DNA of 64,000 bases, taken from NCBI RefSeq assembly GCF_049959315.1, contig NZ_CP188201.1, one strand, 5' to 3'. A program made the translations under genes and the position numbers. Each line of letters opens with the position of its first letter. The stretch's first letter is position 1. A model generated the notes under the pieces. The model saw only the letters and a list, made by a program, of their open reading frames with translations. It was not told where the DNA came from and searched no databases. Shown here piece by piece: positions 1 through 8,927 of the stretch. Source of the stretch: Serratia proteamaculans_D. GTDB taxonomy: Bacteria; Pseudomonadota; Gammaproteobacteria; Enterobacterales; Enterobacteriaceae.

Positions 1-759
1 CTGGTTTAGCAGGTCAGCGTCGGTGCCGACGGTTTGCAGATCCCAAAATACGCTGGCCGAAATACCGCTGACGCCATTGACGCCGACGTTGGACAGAGTC
101 TTATGCCAACCAGTTTCCTGGTCAATTTTGGCGCGCAGACCGAGTGCTCGAGCGGTGGCGTAAGCGATATCGCTGTTGTTGGTGGTGGTATTCCAGCTAA
201 CAAAGTCCGGCCAGATCAGCATCAGTTCGCGTTGGCTGAAACCTGCACGATACTTGATGGCGTCGGAAACGGTTTTACAGCCGTACGCGCTGATATAACC
301 GAAGGCACGGAGTTGCTGGCAGATGCCGGCCAGTGCGGTAGCAACCTCCAGGTTGTCGTGGCCTGGCACACCCAGAATACGCGGTTTCACGCCCAGCTCG
401 GCCTGTGCCGCCAGCAAGGCTTTCATGCCGGTGTATTTACCGTTTTCATCGGCGCCGCCAATGATATTGGAAGTGGTTTCGGCCTCGTCTTTGCCTTCCG
501 CCACGCGTACCACGACGGTGACCGGTTTGGCCTGCTCGGCGATCGCCAGCAGCGAGCGTGCCAGGGTGCCATTCTTGCCGGCCTTGCCACTGGCGGCCAG
601 AACGTCAGTGATCAACACAGGAGTGTTGAGGGGGAACAGGGTTGCATCGGCATCTTCTGCAGTGCAAACCATGCCGATAATCGCCGTCGAGACGGTGGAA
701 ATTACGCGGGTGCCTTCGTTGATTTCGAGGACACGCACGCCGTGGTGATAATCACCCAT
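1..759 (-). CDS. Phage tail sheath protein, P2 gpFI-like (partial, N-terminal 253 residues)
   Basis: This gene runs off the left edge, so only the first 253 codons are visible; P2 gpFI is about 396 residues. The start MGDYHHGVRVLEINEG is typical of myophage contractile sheath proteins, and the rest keeps the family pattern (TVSTAIIGMVCTAEDAD, GVPGHDNLEVATAL, AFGYISAYGCKTV). The protein polymerises around the tail tube and contracts to drive it into the target cell. It is the first gene of its own operon: an Ogr-type activator site and -10 box lie upstream, and the preceding fibre operon is closed by a terminator. Tube protein FII would be expected to follow, left of the window. Confidence 0.93.
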   Translation of the reverse strand, partial: MGDYHHGVRVLEINEGTRVISTVSTAIIGMVCTAEDADATLFPLNTPVLITDVLAASGKAGKNGTLARSLLAIAEQAKPVTVVVRVAEGKDEAETTSNIIGGADENGKYTGMKALLAAQAELGVKPRILGVPGHDNLEVATALAGICQQLRAFGYISAYGCKTVSDAIKYRAGFSQRELMLIWPDFVSWNTTTNNSDIAYATARALGLRAKIDQETGWHKTLSNVGVNGVSGISASVFWDLQTVGTDADLLNQ

Positions 760-789
760 AGCATTACTCCGTTTGTGGTTGGTAACAAC

Positions 790-850
790 AGAATGCCTTG
801 CGTGACGGAGGGGCGCATCTCATTGGGTATGTATGAGAACTGGTACAACA
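790..850 (-). promoter_or_regulatory. Ogr/Delta-type late promoter of the sheath operon (PF-like)
   Basis: On the minus strand a dyad TGT-N12-ACA (847 down to 830, preceded by another TGT at 850-848) lies 52 bases upstream of a -10-like CATTCT (795-790). No good -35 is present, as expected for an activator-dependent promoter. P2 late promoters use this TGT-N12-ACA dyad centred near -55 for the zinc-finger activator Ogr. The site in front of gene V has the same geometry. Ogr itself is not in the window. Confidence 0.6.
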
Positions 851-865
851 GCAGGAAAATCAAGA

Positions 866-892
866 TAAAAAAAACGCCCCGGGCGGGGCGTT
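866..892 (-). terminator. Rho-independent terminator after the tail fibre operon
   Basis: A GC-rich stem (arms AACGCCCC and GGGGCGTT, 873-892) is followed on the minus strand by eight T residues. It lies just downstream of the tail fibre assembly gene. Confidence 0.85.
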
Positions 893-902
893 GAGTGTGC
901 GA

Positions 903-1331
903 TTATTGCGGTGGCTGCGGCCAGTCGATGTCAGGGGCATCTTTTGGATTTATCCGACTGAGCTGCACGGAGTATTTCTCCCAGGCGATAAGTTTTGTTG
1001 TTTCATCCTGCGTCGCTTCATCGTATTTAACTGCACGTGATAATGGGGCAATAATGGCTTCAGCTTTTTCAACTTGCAGGTGCTTTCTGGTTATAGCCAT
1101 CATTATTAATTGTTCCTGAGTGGGCTGAGGCTCCTCGACCCAAGCGGGGAGACCCGATTTATCGGCTCCCCTAATCTTGCCTTCAGGAGGAGACAACACG
1201 AACGTGTTATAGACCTCATTATCTACGCTTACCAAATCGTCAGGTAAGGTGCCTGCTTTGCGGTAATCATCCAACATTTCTGCAGGGTAGAAGCTGCTTG
1301 TTGTAGAACTGAATTTATATGTAGTCATCAT
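903..1331 (-). CDS. Tail fibre assembly chaperone (Tfa, P2 gpG-like position)
   Basis: A 142-residue protein of the phage tail fibre assembly family, which helps fold or trimerise the tip of the partner fibre. The C-terminal half (EPQPTQEQLIMMAITRK to PDIDWPQPPQ) is the conserved Tfa segment. The chosen ATG overlaps the stop of the fibre gene as TAATG, so the two are translationally coupled; an in-frame start further upstream would run deeper into the fibre gene. Its position after the fibre gene matches P2 gpG. As usual for such pairs, it probably works only with the neighbouring fibre tip. Confidence 0.88.
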   Translation of the reverse strand: MMTTYKFSSTTSSFYPAEMLDDYRKAGTLPDDLVSVDNEVYNTFVLSPPEGKIRGADKSGLPAWVEEPQPTQEQLIMMAITRKHLQVEKAEAIIAPLSRAVKYDEATQDETTKLIAWEKYSVQLSRINPKDAPDIDWPQPPQ

Positions 1332-3196
1332 TAGTATCCTACTGCCATCCAATAGACGTCGCGCTCGGCGGCTCCATGGAACCAGGTAAAAGCATCTCGT
1401 GCTCCGCTTAAATCACTCACTTGTGGGTTCCAGGTAGTTTGATACCCCTGTGCAAAGTTCTTGATAGTGACTGAAACATGCAGCAGGCGATTGGGAACGG
1501 AGATATTTAAGGCGATCCGATAGGCTTCTCCATTATCAGTATTATTACCGATCGCGTGCCCACCTTGAAAATAGAGACCTGTACGGTGATCTTTGTACCA
1601 CCAGTTGTCGCCGTTGATTGCCAATTGGCCACTTTCGCGAACCCGATCGTTTACCCAGTTATTGAGATAACCTCCCCAGATGCTGCCATTAAGGTTGCCA
1701 TCTGTTTGAAGTGCGGCTCCCGCAGCGAAGACCGTGGCATTAGCACGAAACTCACCATTGTTGCGGAAAGTGAACCAACCATCAGCACCACCGTTAGCCA
1801 CATGGATACCCAGCTCATGATAACTCCCGATTTTTTCACTATGGTAAATATCGGAGCACAGATTCCCCAAGCCTTGCAGGCGTAAGCCATTAGTCTGCCG
1901 GATTCCGTCAGTGGCGATCATATTCCCATACTTGGTAATAAATTCACGGCTATAGTAATTAGGAGTACCATCAATGTTAATTTTACCGCCGAACCAAATG
2001 TCGCCGGTTGCGCTCAATTTTCCATTAACATAATACTCAGAACCATGGAAAGACAGCACACCTTTATTATCATTAACTAATCTGGTATCAAAATCACCGG
2101 CGCTATTATCATAATGGAAATCTATATATGGAGTTGGTCCGTAAAGTTCAACATTAGCCTTGGTTGTAAGTCCACCTGAGATAGTGGTTGGGCCATTCAC
2201 CGATAATGACGGAGTGGTCAGCCCTGACTTTGTTTCAATGGAGCCATTCACCGTCAGACCACCGGTTATGGTATCGCCGCTCTGTTTAACAAATTTGCCG
2301 TCGGACTCGGCCTTACTATAGGCCCCAACATCTGCCGCCGTAGGCTTATTACCCGAGTGATAAAACGTATAAGGTTTACCTGCGACCAGTGTTTGCGGGT
2401 TGGTTTGCGATATGATAATTGATGGTACATTACTACCGCCCAGTAAAACAGCATTCGGATAGGTTTGATTACCCAGCATGACCATATTATTTTGCGCGCC
2501 AGCAGCATCCAGGCCGTATATCCCCGTTTTATAGCTCATTCTTACCAAACCGGTGATATCACCACCGCTCAGTGGCAGACGTTTTTTAACTTCATCATTA
2601 ACCGCTTTCACCGCTTTTGGCGTCGCCGCCAGGACTTCGCTGTTGCTGTTGCTGTCGCTGCTCAATTGGGTAAACCCTTTGGCCAGCAGGGTGGCATCCG
2701 GGTGGTTACGTGAACGGGCATGTTCGGCGATAGCCGCATCCAGCGTATCGCGGGAAACCAGCACGGCGGTTTTGTCCGCCACGATCACTGCGCTGGCATC
2801 ACCTTTGACCAATAGGACCATGCGCACTACCTGAGTACGACCGGCACCTTCGGCCAGCAATGGCTTGTAAGTATCTGGCGTATTGGCCACGGCCACCAGT
2901 ACGCCATTTTTATCGTACAGCCCCAATTCACGGATCCACCAGCCGCCGGTATCTTCGGGGATTATCTGCTCGGCGATCACCTGGTTACTGCTGTTGGCGT
3001 TAACCTGCAGGGAATTGAGTGCGGCGCGTCGCTTCTCGTTCACCAGTTTGGTTTGGTTTTCGCTGGGCAAAGTGGCTGAGCCACCGCCGTCGCCGACGGC
3101 CATCTGGGTGATCTCCAGCTTCTGGCCGGTTGCCGCGGCGTTAGCCAGCAGCGCTTTGCCCTGATCGGTGAGCAGGGCGCGGTATTTTGCTGTCAT
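1331..3196 (-). CDS. Tail fibre protein (P2 gpH-like)
   Basis: A 621-residue fibre, close to P2 gpH (about 669). Residues 1-170 form the conserved baseplate-attachment domain (MTAKYRALLTDQGKALLANA; QMAVGDGGG; GGWWIRELGLYD). The middle is low-complexity and Gly/Thr/Ser-rich (GGLTVNGSIETKSGLTTP), as in beta-helical shafts. The last 200 or so residues are the variable receptor tip, ending DVYWMAVGY. The central and distal codons are visibly more AT-rich than those of the baseplate genes, consistent with exchange of the host-range part. It overlaps gpI (ATGA) upstream and the assembly gene downstream. Confidence 0.9.
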   Translation of the reverse strand: MTAKYRALLTDQGKALLANAAATGQKLEITQMAVGDGGGSATLPSENQTKLVNEKRRAALNSLQVNANSSNQVIAEQIIPEDTGGWWIRELGLYDKNGVLVAVANTPDTYKPLLAEGAGRTQVVRMVLLVKGDASAVIVADKTAVLVSRDTLDAAIAEHARSRNHPDATLLAKGFTQLSSDSNSNSEVLAATPKAVKAVNDEVKKRLPLSGGDITGLVRMSYKTGIYGLDAAGAQNNMVMLGNQTYPNAVLLGGSNVPSIIISQTNPQTLVAGKPYTFYHSGNKPTAADVGAYSKAESDGKFVKQSGDTITGGLTVNGSIETKSGLTTPSLSVNGPTTISGGLTTKANVELYGPTPYIDFHYDNSAGDFDTRLVNDNKGVLSFHGSEYYVNGKLSATGDIWFGGKINIDGTPNYYSREFITKYGNMIATDGIRQTNGLRLQGLGNLCSDIYHSEKIGSYHELGIHVANGGADGWFTFRNNGEFRANATVFAAGAALQTDGNLNGSIWGGYLNNWVNDRVRESGQLAINGDNWWYKDHRTGLYFQGGHAIGNNTDNGEAYRIALNISVPNRLLHVSVTIKNFAQGYQTTWNPQVSDLSGARDAFTWFHGAAERDVYWMAVGY

Positions 3197-6100
3197 GTCG
3201 TTGCTCTCTTCTGTTTGTCGGCCGGATAGTTGAGGCCGCTCTTGTACATCACATACAGGCTCAATCCGCGCAGGATTTCACCCGACCAAAAACCGAAGAA
3301 CATCCCGTTGTCCGTACCGGGACGCGGTGCCGGCGACCAGGCGCCATCCATCACATCCCCACTGGTGAGATAATTCTTCTGTAACTCTGTAACGCATTGT
3401 TCAATAAAGTGTTCTGTTCCGTTGACCTCGCTACCGGCCATTTTTGCCATCACGGCTCCGGCCAACCAAAGGCCGCACATATGGCCGGTAAAGTCATGTT
3501 CGTCGGGTTGTGGGATGTCGGTCATCGGGAAATCGGTCGGTGTAATACCGCCAGAATCCTGAGTAAAACCAATCAGCCAGCTCAACCAGTTTTCGACATA
3601 GCTGACCAATTTGGCCGGCGGTGTTTTACCCGCCAGTTTCAGCTCATGCCAGGCGCGCGCAGCGCCAAAGAAAGCTCGCGGCTGATAACCGGACCAGGCA
3701 GTCCCATCGCCCCAGTGATACATGGTCCAGCTGTCCGCGTTGCCGTAGCTCAGGTTGTCCCAGCGATTCCAGATATAAGCGGAAGCGCCGGGCCCCAATA
3801 CGCCAAACTGCTGCTGGTACCATTGCTGTGACTGCCACAGAAACTCGGTCATGTTGTTCAGCATCAGGCCGTCGGGATCGGCAGCGGCATGCACGAAAAT
3901 GAAGGGGTACTGGTAGCCCGGATAAGGCATGCCGTGCCAACCGTCGAACTGTTGGCTGTCTGCCTGATAGATATTGGAAAAGGGGATCACGCCGGGCGTG
4001 CAGAACAGACTGTCCTGGCGGTGGCCCAACAGGGTGCAATCTCCTAAAAGCGCGGTATAGGGATTTTCCGCCTGTAGCGTGACGCGGTATTTGATGGTGT
4101 AACCATCGTCGGCGCTGAAGGTCGGCGGAATATCATTCAGTACGTAGTAACTGAAGTTGGCGTCCGCTACGTTGCCGTCTTGCAGGATAGTGACCTGGTC
4201 AACCGTACTGAAATTAGGATGGGCAGGTTTCTCACCAGTATCCTGATGGTCCGGTTGATAACCGCTTAGCACCGCGCTTGCAGGGTCAAAGGTCGCCAGC
4301 CTCCATTGGCCACCGGTGGCAGGCAACATCCAGTACCAGCGCCATTTGTCGTCGTCCTCTAGCCGCAGATTGAAGTCGGCATCGGCGCGATAAACCAATT
4401 GGTTAACAGGGAAACGTTCTTCGGCCGTCAGCCAGGCACCGATCACCATTCCGGCGTCATCGTTAGGGTAGTGCGCGTTGATCACCGTTGCGCTGCGCCG
4501 ATCGTAAACTTGCTCCTCAAACAGGCTGCTGATCGCGCAACCGCCGTAATCGGTCACGGCACGCAGGTCGGCCAGCAGATAATCGCTGCCATCTTGGCGG
4601 GTCAACGCCGCCAGGCTGGTGAGTGCGATATCGTAAGTTTTTACCTGTGTTTGGGTGGACTGCGGCAGACCTATGCCCCAGGCAGTGGCTTGTGCCGCAT
4701 CTTTTTCTGGTGCGATAGCAAGCTGTAATTTGCAGGAAATCGGCTGGTTTTTGTCATCAACGCCGCCGAAAGTGGTGCGTACTTTCGATTGGTTGTTGAT
4801 ACGGAACCACACCGCCTGCTGCTCCAGCGACTGTTGCGACGCCACTTCTTTGCGCAGGCTGATCATGCCTTCGGCGTTGCGTGCATAGCTGACTGGCGCA
4901 TCGGCAGGATATGACCAGTCGTAGGAGATGCCGTCGGTGAAGGGAGTATTGGCATGCAAGCTCTGGCGGAAGAACTTATCCTGTGCGTCAATATCGGTGT
5001 ATTCCATTGCGGTGAATTCAACGCTTTTCCAGGCATTGAAATAGCGCTGCTCGCCGGTGATTTTGTACAGCAGGTGACAGGCATCGGCGAACCATAGCTC
5101 GGCGTCTGCCGCATTGCCCATGGCATTGTGCGGGACGGGTACATGCAGCGGACGATTGTGCTGAACCTGATTACGTTCAATCATGATGCCGCCGTGCTCG
5201 ATGGGCTGACGATTGGCGAAGTTCAGCTTATGACTGCCGTTGAGCGTGTCATCTTTCAGTTGAACGGTACCAAACTGCGCAAGGGGTAACCCTTTAGCCA
5301 GAATGTCGCCGTCGGCGCTAATTTGATAACCCTGCCAGTTAATGATCCACGCGACATCGTAACGCTTGCCGTCACTGCTCCAGTCCACGTTGCCGGAGGA
5401 GTCAACCGCACGCACCTGCGCATTGATGGCATCCCAGGCCAGGGTACCGTCAAAGGCGAAAGTAGCGATATCCAGATATTCTCCCCAGTAAGGTGCGCCC
5501 TGCGGGATCTGCGTTTTGCCTTTAGTGAAGGCCATGGGGACGCCTTTGAAACCGCTGTGCGTCGGATCTTTACTGTCTACCGGCCAGTTGGCAGGTACCG
5601 GCTCCTTGGCATTGACGATCCAGTTGGCTACCCAACGCTGAGGGGTTTCCGGGATCGGGGCACCGTCGTAAAAATGAGTCACATAAGCATCGAAACAGGC
5701 AATGGCCTGATCCAGATACTTCTGTTGTTGGGTTGCCAGGTAGGCATGGGCATAGCCGAGAATTTGCAACGCCTGCCCCTCGGTGGTGGCGTCATTGGGC
5801 AATCCCGCCATGCGGGAAAGCTCTCTTTCATGGCGTGAGTCGGCCAGAACATGTTCTGCGTTGAGAACAAAATGTTGTTGGGTCGAATCCAGGGTGGTAC
5901 CGGTATTACGTTGTAAAAACTGATAGTGGCCCTCCAGCATCTGGCGGGCGAACTCGACATAATCCGGATATACCGTGGTTATCTCGGCGTCGTAATGGCC
6001 ACCGGCCACCTCGATATTGCCTGAGGCCTCCAGGTTCAGCGCAAGACCGGTCAAGTGGCGGCTGACCGGCTTGGCGTCGGCGATCATCCGTTCCATTTCC

Positions 6101-6486
6101 AGGTACATTTCTTCGGTGATGCCATTTTCCAGCACGCCGATATCCAGTGAAAAGGTGCCGGGTTCCGCGTTGGTTTCCCACCATTCACGCAGTTTGATCA
6201 GATAGCCCAACGGCTCTACCACGCGGCGGATGGCGCCAATAGTGCCTTTATGGCGATGCACGAAGAAGGCAGAGGAGACGACGTTGCGTTTGGTTTCTTC
6301 CGTCCAACCCTCATCCCAGTGATCGACCGAAAACGCCCAGGCCAGATACGGCAGCAGGTTGACCGGGCAGGTGGCCGGGTTCCACAATTCCCGCAGCGGT
6401 ACCGGCATCGTGGCCAGCTTGGCGCAGGCGGCGGCCGCAGCGACCTCCAGAGGTGAAGAGCCTACCGGCAACAGGCGGTTACTCAT
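3193..6486 (-). CDS. Baseplate protein gpI fused to a large putative glycosidase-like domain
   Basis: 1097 residues, about six times the length of P2 gpI (about 176). Residues 1-190 are ordinary P2 gpI: MSNRLLPVGSSPLEVAAAAA, NPATCPVNLLPYLAWAFSVD, and the segment through HKGTIGAIRRVVEPLGYL. The rest is unlike any phage baseplate protein I know. It is rich in Trp, Tyr, His and Asp, with repeated helix-like blocks (EGQALQILGYAHAYLATQQQ, ADAELWFADACHLLYKITGE, GAARAWHELKLAGK, MFFGFWSGEILRGLSLYVMY). That spacing resembles the alpha/alpha-toroid (six-hairpin) fold of many glycoside hydrolases and polysaccharide lyases. I cannot assign a family or catalytic residues. The gpI part is certain; an enzymatic role of the extension is inference. 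Frame is open throughout, with 4-8 base overlaps to gpH and gpJ. Confidence 0.85.
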   Translation of the reverse strand: MSNRLLPVGSSPLEVAAAAACAKLATMPVPLRELWNPATCPVNLLPYLAWAFSVDHWDEGWTEETKRNVVSSAFFVHRHKGTIGAIRRVVEPLGYLIKLREWWETNAEPGTFSLDIGVLENGITEEMYLEMERMIADAKPVSRHLTGLALNLEASGNIEVAGGHYDAEITTVYPDYVEFARQMLEGHYQFLQRNTGTTLDSTQQHFVLNAEHVLADSRHERELSRMAGLPNDATTEGQALQILGYAHAYLATQQQKYLDQAIACFDAYVTHFYDGAPIPETPQRWVANWIVNAKEPVPANWPVDSKDPTHSGFKGVPMAFTKGKTQIPQGAPYWGEYLDIATFAFDGTLAWDAINAQVRAVDSSGNVDWSSDGKRYDVAWIINWQGYQISADGDILAKGLPLAQFGTVQLKDDTLNGSHKLNFANRQPIEHGGIMIERNQVQHNRPLHVPVPHNAMGNAADAELWFADACHLLYKITGEQRYFNAWKSVEFTAMEYTDIDAQDKFFRQSLHANTPFTDGISYDWSYPADAPVSYARNAEGMISLRKEVASQQSLEQQAVWFRINNQSKVRTTFGGVDDKNQPISCKLQLAIAPEKDAAQATAWGIGLPQSTQTQVKTYDIALTSLAALTRQDGSDYLLADLRAVTDYGGCAISSLFEEQVYDRRSATVINAHYPNDDAGMVIGAWLTAEERFPVNQLVYRADADFNLRLEDDDKWRWYWMLPATGGQWRLATFDPASAVLSGYQPDHQDTGEKPAHPNFSTVDQVTILQDGNVADANFSYYVLNDIPPTFSADDGYTIKYRVTLQAENPYTALLGDCTLLGHRQDSLFCTPGVIPFSNIYQADSQQFDGWHGMPYPGYQYPFIFVHAAADPDGLMLNNMTEFLWQSQQWYQQQFGVLGPGASAYIWNRWDNLSYGNADSWTMYHWGDGTAWSGYQPRAFFGAARAWHELKLAGKTPPAKLVSYVENWLSWLIGFTQDSGGITPTDFPMTDIPQPDEHDFTGHMCGLWLAGAVMAKMAGSEVNGTEHFIEQCVTELQKNYLTSGDVMDGAWSPAPRPGTDNGMFFGFWSGEILRGLSLYVMYKSGLNYPADKQKRATT

Positions 6487-7387
6487 CGGAGCCTCCTACC
6501 GTCAGAAGATAGCTGGCACAGTACGACGCCTGGGTTTTATCCAGCACGATATCGGCCTGCGGGCTTTTCAGTTCCACCCGTTGCACCCCTTCGGCATGCA
6601 GAGCGGCATAAATCGCCGACAGGCGGATATCACGGCCCAGGCGGTGTTGCGCGCTGATATAGCTTTTCAGCTTGGCTTCGGCAGCGCGGCGGATCGGTTC
6701 GGCTTCCGGACCAGGGTAGAGGTAGAGCAACGCATCGATATTGTAATTGACGATAGTGGCGGAGCGGACGGTGACCCGATCCGCCACCGGGCGCACGTCT
6801 TCATCGTTCAGCGCTTTATCGACAATAGCCACCAGCTCGGCGCTGGCGGTACCATCACCCTCACGTGAGAGGACCGAAATCAGTACGTTGGCCGGGCTGG
6901 GGCTGGTGGCAGAAACATCGGCTACCCGGCCATCGGCGGAACGGCCGTGGTATTCGTAGGAACCGCTGGAGCCGGCAACGCTCAGTCCTTCGAATGCCTG
7001 CTGGATGCGCACACGGAAATCGCTGTCGGACTCCATAATCGCCGACACCGGAGGAATGACCCTATTGTCAGGCTGCTGGACCACCAGGCGTTCAACCTGG
7101 AAGTTACCGCCAAGCTGATCGAGATCGCTGCCGCCGGCATAGCCGAGCATCACCGCCTGAGCGGCCTCATTGATGCGCTGGCGCAGGATCAGTTCGCGGT
7201 ATGCGTTTTCCTGCAGCAGTTTGACGATCGGTTCCGACTCCAGCGTCAGTGTGCGTGCAATGGCTTCACGCTGTTCTTCCGGGTAAAGGGAAATCAGCGT
7301 GGCCTTGCGATCGGCCAGCAGCGACTCGTAGTCGAGGGGATCCACCACCGTGGGGGCGGGTAATAAGCTCAGGTCAATGGTTGCCAT
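6479..7387 (-). CDS. Baseplate assembly protein gpJ
   Basis: 302 residues, the same length as P2 gpJ. It carries the gpJ/Mu gp47-type pattern (MATIDLSLLPAPTVVDPLDY; YRELILRQRINEAAQAVML; SDFRVRIQQAFEGLS; PSPANVLISVLSREGDG). It forms the baseplate wedge between gpW and gpI. It overlaps gpI by 8 bases and is preceded by gpW with a 4-base gap, so it sits inside the V-W-J-I-H-tfa operon. Confidence 0.95.
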   Translation of the reverse strand: MATIDLSLLPAPTVVDPLDYESLLADRKATLISLYPEEQREAIARTLTLESEPIVKLLQENAYRELILRQRINEAAQAVMLGYAGGSDLDQLGGNFQVERLVVQQPDNRVIPPVSAIMESDSDFRVRIQQAFEGLSVAGSSGSYEYHGRSADGRVADVSATSPSPANVLISVLSREGDGTASAELVAIVDKALNDEDVRPVADRVTVRSATIVNYNIDALLYLYPGPEAEPIRRAAEAKLKSYISAQHRLGRDIRLSAIYAALHAEGVQRVELKSPQADIVLDKTQASYCASYLLTVGGSDE

Positions 7388-7391
7388 GGTG

Positions 7392-7742
7392 TCAGCTCAC
7401 AGAAACAGAAAGAGAAAAGGTATCCGGCGTATCGGTACGGTTGCCGGTAATGTCGACCACCATTTTTCCGTCGATGGTGGTGTTAAAGGTGATGCCGCTA
7501 AGTTGAATGCGCGGCTCCCACTGCAGCAGCGCGCTGTAGCAGGCGGCCATAATCTGCAGCCGCAGCACGTCGTTTTGCGGCTGATCCAGCAGCTCGGACA
7601 GCAGCGAACCGTAATTGCGGCGCATAATGCGTGAGCCGATCGGAGTGATTAAAATGTCGCTAACCGACTGGCGGATATGGTCAAGATCGGTGATCGTGCG
7701 ACCGGAGCCGCGGTTCATGCCGAGATATTTCGCGTTATTCAT
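7392..7742 (-). CDS. Baseplate wedge protein gpW (T4 gp25-like)
   Basis: 116 residues (P2 gpW about 115), with the gp25/gpW lysozyme-like fold signature: ITDLDHIRQSVSDILITPIG, then SRIMRRNYGSLLSELLDQP. It is a structural wedge component that nucleates sheath assembly. It overlaps gpV by 4 bases (ATGA type) and belongs to the gpV-led operon. Confidence 0.94.
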   Translation of the reverse strand: MNNAKYLGMNRGSGRTITDLDHIRQSVSDILITPIGSRIMRRNYGSLLSELLDQPQNDVLRLQIMAACYSALLQWEPRIQLSGITFNTTIDGKMVVDITGNRTDTPDTFSLSVSVS

Positions 7743-8374
7743 GCTGGTTTATCCGTTTGGCCTCCGCCGTTTTGCACGCCGCCGTGGGTGTGGGTATGTA
7801 CCACCACGCCGTTAGAACTGATGCTGCCGCCGGAGTGGTTGAGATCGCCGGTCATCGAGCCGCCCTGACGGATGGCGATGGTGCCGGTGGTTAATAGCTG
7901 GGTGCATTCCACTTCGGGGGCATCCAGCGTTATCTTGCTCGTTGCACGACAGGTGATGGCCGGTGCCGTGACGCTCACCTGCTCTGTGGCTTCAACGGTG
8001 GCGCTTTTGATACCCGTGACTTTCAGTGCCCCTTCTGCCGGTTCGTATTCGATCACCGCGCCGTCAGGGAAGGTGATGTGTGCCGCCTGAGCCGAGGTTG
8101 ACGGCGCGGGATGGGCATCGGAGAAAATGCCGGGTAGCACGAAGGCGGTGTCGAGCTCGCCTCCCAGCGACAGCACCAGTACCTGTTCACCTACGCTGGG
8201 TGCCCACCAGCAGCGGGCGTCACCGGCTCGGCCGGTTAGCCAGTTAAGCCAGTCGGTGAGGTTGCCACCGGTGGCAACGCGACAGCGCCCGCGTTCGAGG
8301 TCGAGCTCGCTGATGGTGCCGATGCGTATCAGGTTACGCACCAGGCGCTGAATATCGAAGTTGTCTGTGTTCAT
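7739..8374 (-). CDS. Baseplate spike protein gpV
   Basis: 211 residues, identical in length to P2 gpV. The N-terminal OB-like part (LVRNLIRIGTISELDLERGR, WWAPSVGEQVLVLSLGG) is followed by a beta-helical stem (VTGIKSATVEATEQVSVTAP) and a His/Gly tip (VVHTHTHGGVQNGGGQTDKP). That tip fits the iron-binding HxH apex of P2 spikes. The trimer forms the membrane-piercing tip below the tube. It is the first gene of its operon, directly behind an Ogr-type promoter. In P2 the gene before it would be S; here it is R. Confidence 0.95.
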   Translation of the reverse strand: MNTDNFDIQRLVRNLIRIGTISELDLERGRCRVATGGNLTDWLNWLTGRAGDARCWWAPSVGEQVLVLSLGGELDTAFVLPGIFSDAHPAPSTSAQAAHITFPDGAVIEYEPAEGALKVTGIKSATVEATEQVSVTAPAITCRATSKITLDAPEVECTQLLTTGTIAIRQGGSMTGDLNHSGGSISSNGVVVHTHTHGGVQNGGGQTDKPA

Positions 8375-8380
8375 CTGTTA

Positions 8381-8441
8381 AGAATGCCGCCGTGTAAGGG
8401 GAGCGACAACGCGGCGGCGTTTAGCTGACGCCAGCACAACA
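8381..8441 (-). promoter_or_regulatory. Ogr/Delta-type late promoter of the baseplate operon (PV-like)
   Basis: On the minus strand TGTTGT (8441-8436) lies exactly as far from CATTCT (8386-8381) as the TGTTGT and CATTCT in front of the sheath gene: 55 bases from first base to first base. The second half of the dyad is degenerate (TAA instead of ACA after N12). P2 has a late promoter at this point, PV. The GC-rich inverted repeat around 8384-8418 overlaps it. Confidence 0.5.
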
Positions 8442-8462
8442 GAAGCCGTCCCTCGGGTCAGT

Positions 8463-8927
8463 TTATGGCTGCTGAAATTGGCTGATCAGTTCGCCGTGCA
8501 GGTAAACGCGGGTGAAGCGAATAACGTTCTCCGGCTCCGGCGGCTCGGCCAGAGGGGTGATATGCAGTGCACCCTCGCGCTGTTCCACCTGGATGCGCTC
8601 GGTCAATTGCAACTGAAGATCAAGCTGGCCGGCGGCGCTGGCGTCGCGTTTAAAGGCAAAACCGTTTTTACGTTTATCCGGGTTGGCGAGAATGTCGGGC
8701 TGGTGACTGCGCAGCCAGGCCAGGACAGTGACCATCACCAGGTCTTCTTCGGTTGTCTGATCGCTCAGCGTCAGATTGAGCTGGTATTGGTATTCGAATG
8801 ACAGCGAAGGGCCTAATGTCGAAACCACGCGGCCATTATCCAGGCTGATGTGTAACTTATCGGGGTGCGTTTGTAGATCTGGCAGGGCGTTGGTCAGTGC
8901 AGTACGCAACTGCTCGGGTTTTAACAT
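8463..8927 (-). CDS. Tail completion protein gpR
   Basis: 154 residues, against 155 for P2 gpR. The ATG at 8927 was chosen because AAGGAGAG precedes it at good spacing; a longer frame would overlap the lysozyme region without a ribosome site. Family pattern: MLKPEQLRTALTNALPDLQT, EEDLVMVTVLAWLRSHQPDI and VIRFTRVYLHGELISQFQQP. It finishes the head-proximal end of the tail. Its usual partner gpS is missing downstream, where an 88-base gap and a promoter lead straight to gpV. Confidence 0.9.
   Translation of the reverse strand: MLKPEQLRTALTNALPDLQTHPDKLHISLDNGRVVSTLGPSLSFEYQYQLNLTLSDQTTEEDLVMVTVLAWLRSHQPDILANPDKRKNGFAFKRDASAAGQLDLQLQLTERIQVEQREGALHITPLAEPPEPENVIRFTRVYLHGELISQFQQP

Noticed and set aside
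8384..8418. GC-rich inverted repeat (GCCGCCG / CGGCGGC) between gpR and gpV considered as a terminator
   Set aside because: No T-run follows on the minus strand and it overlaps the late promoter; it may be only a leader structure or scar.
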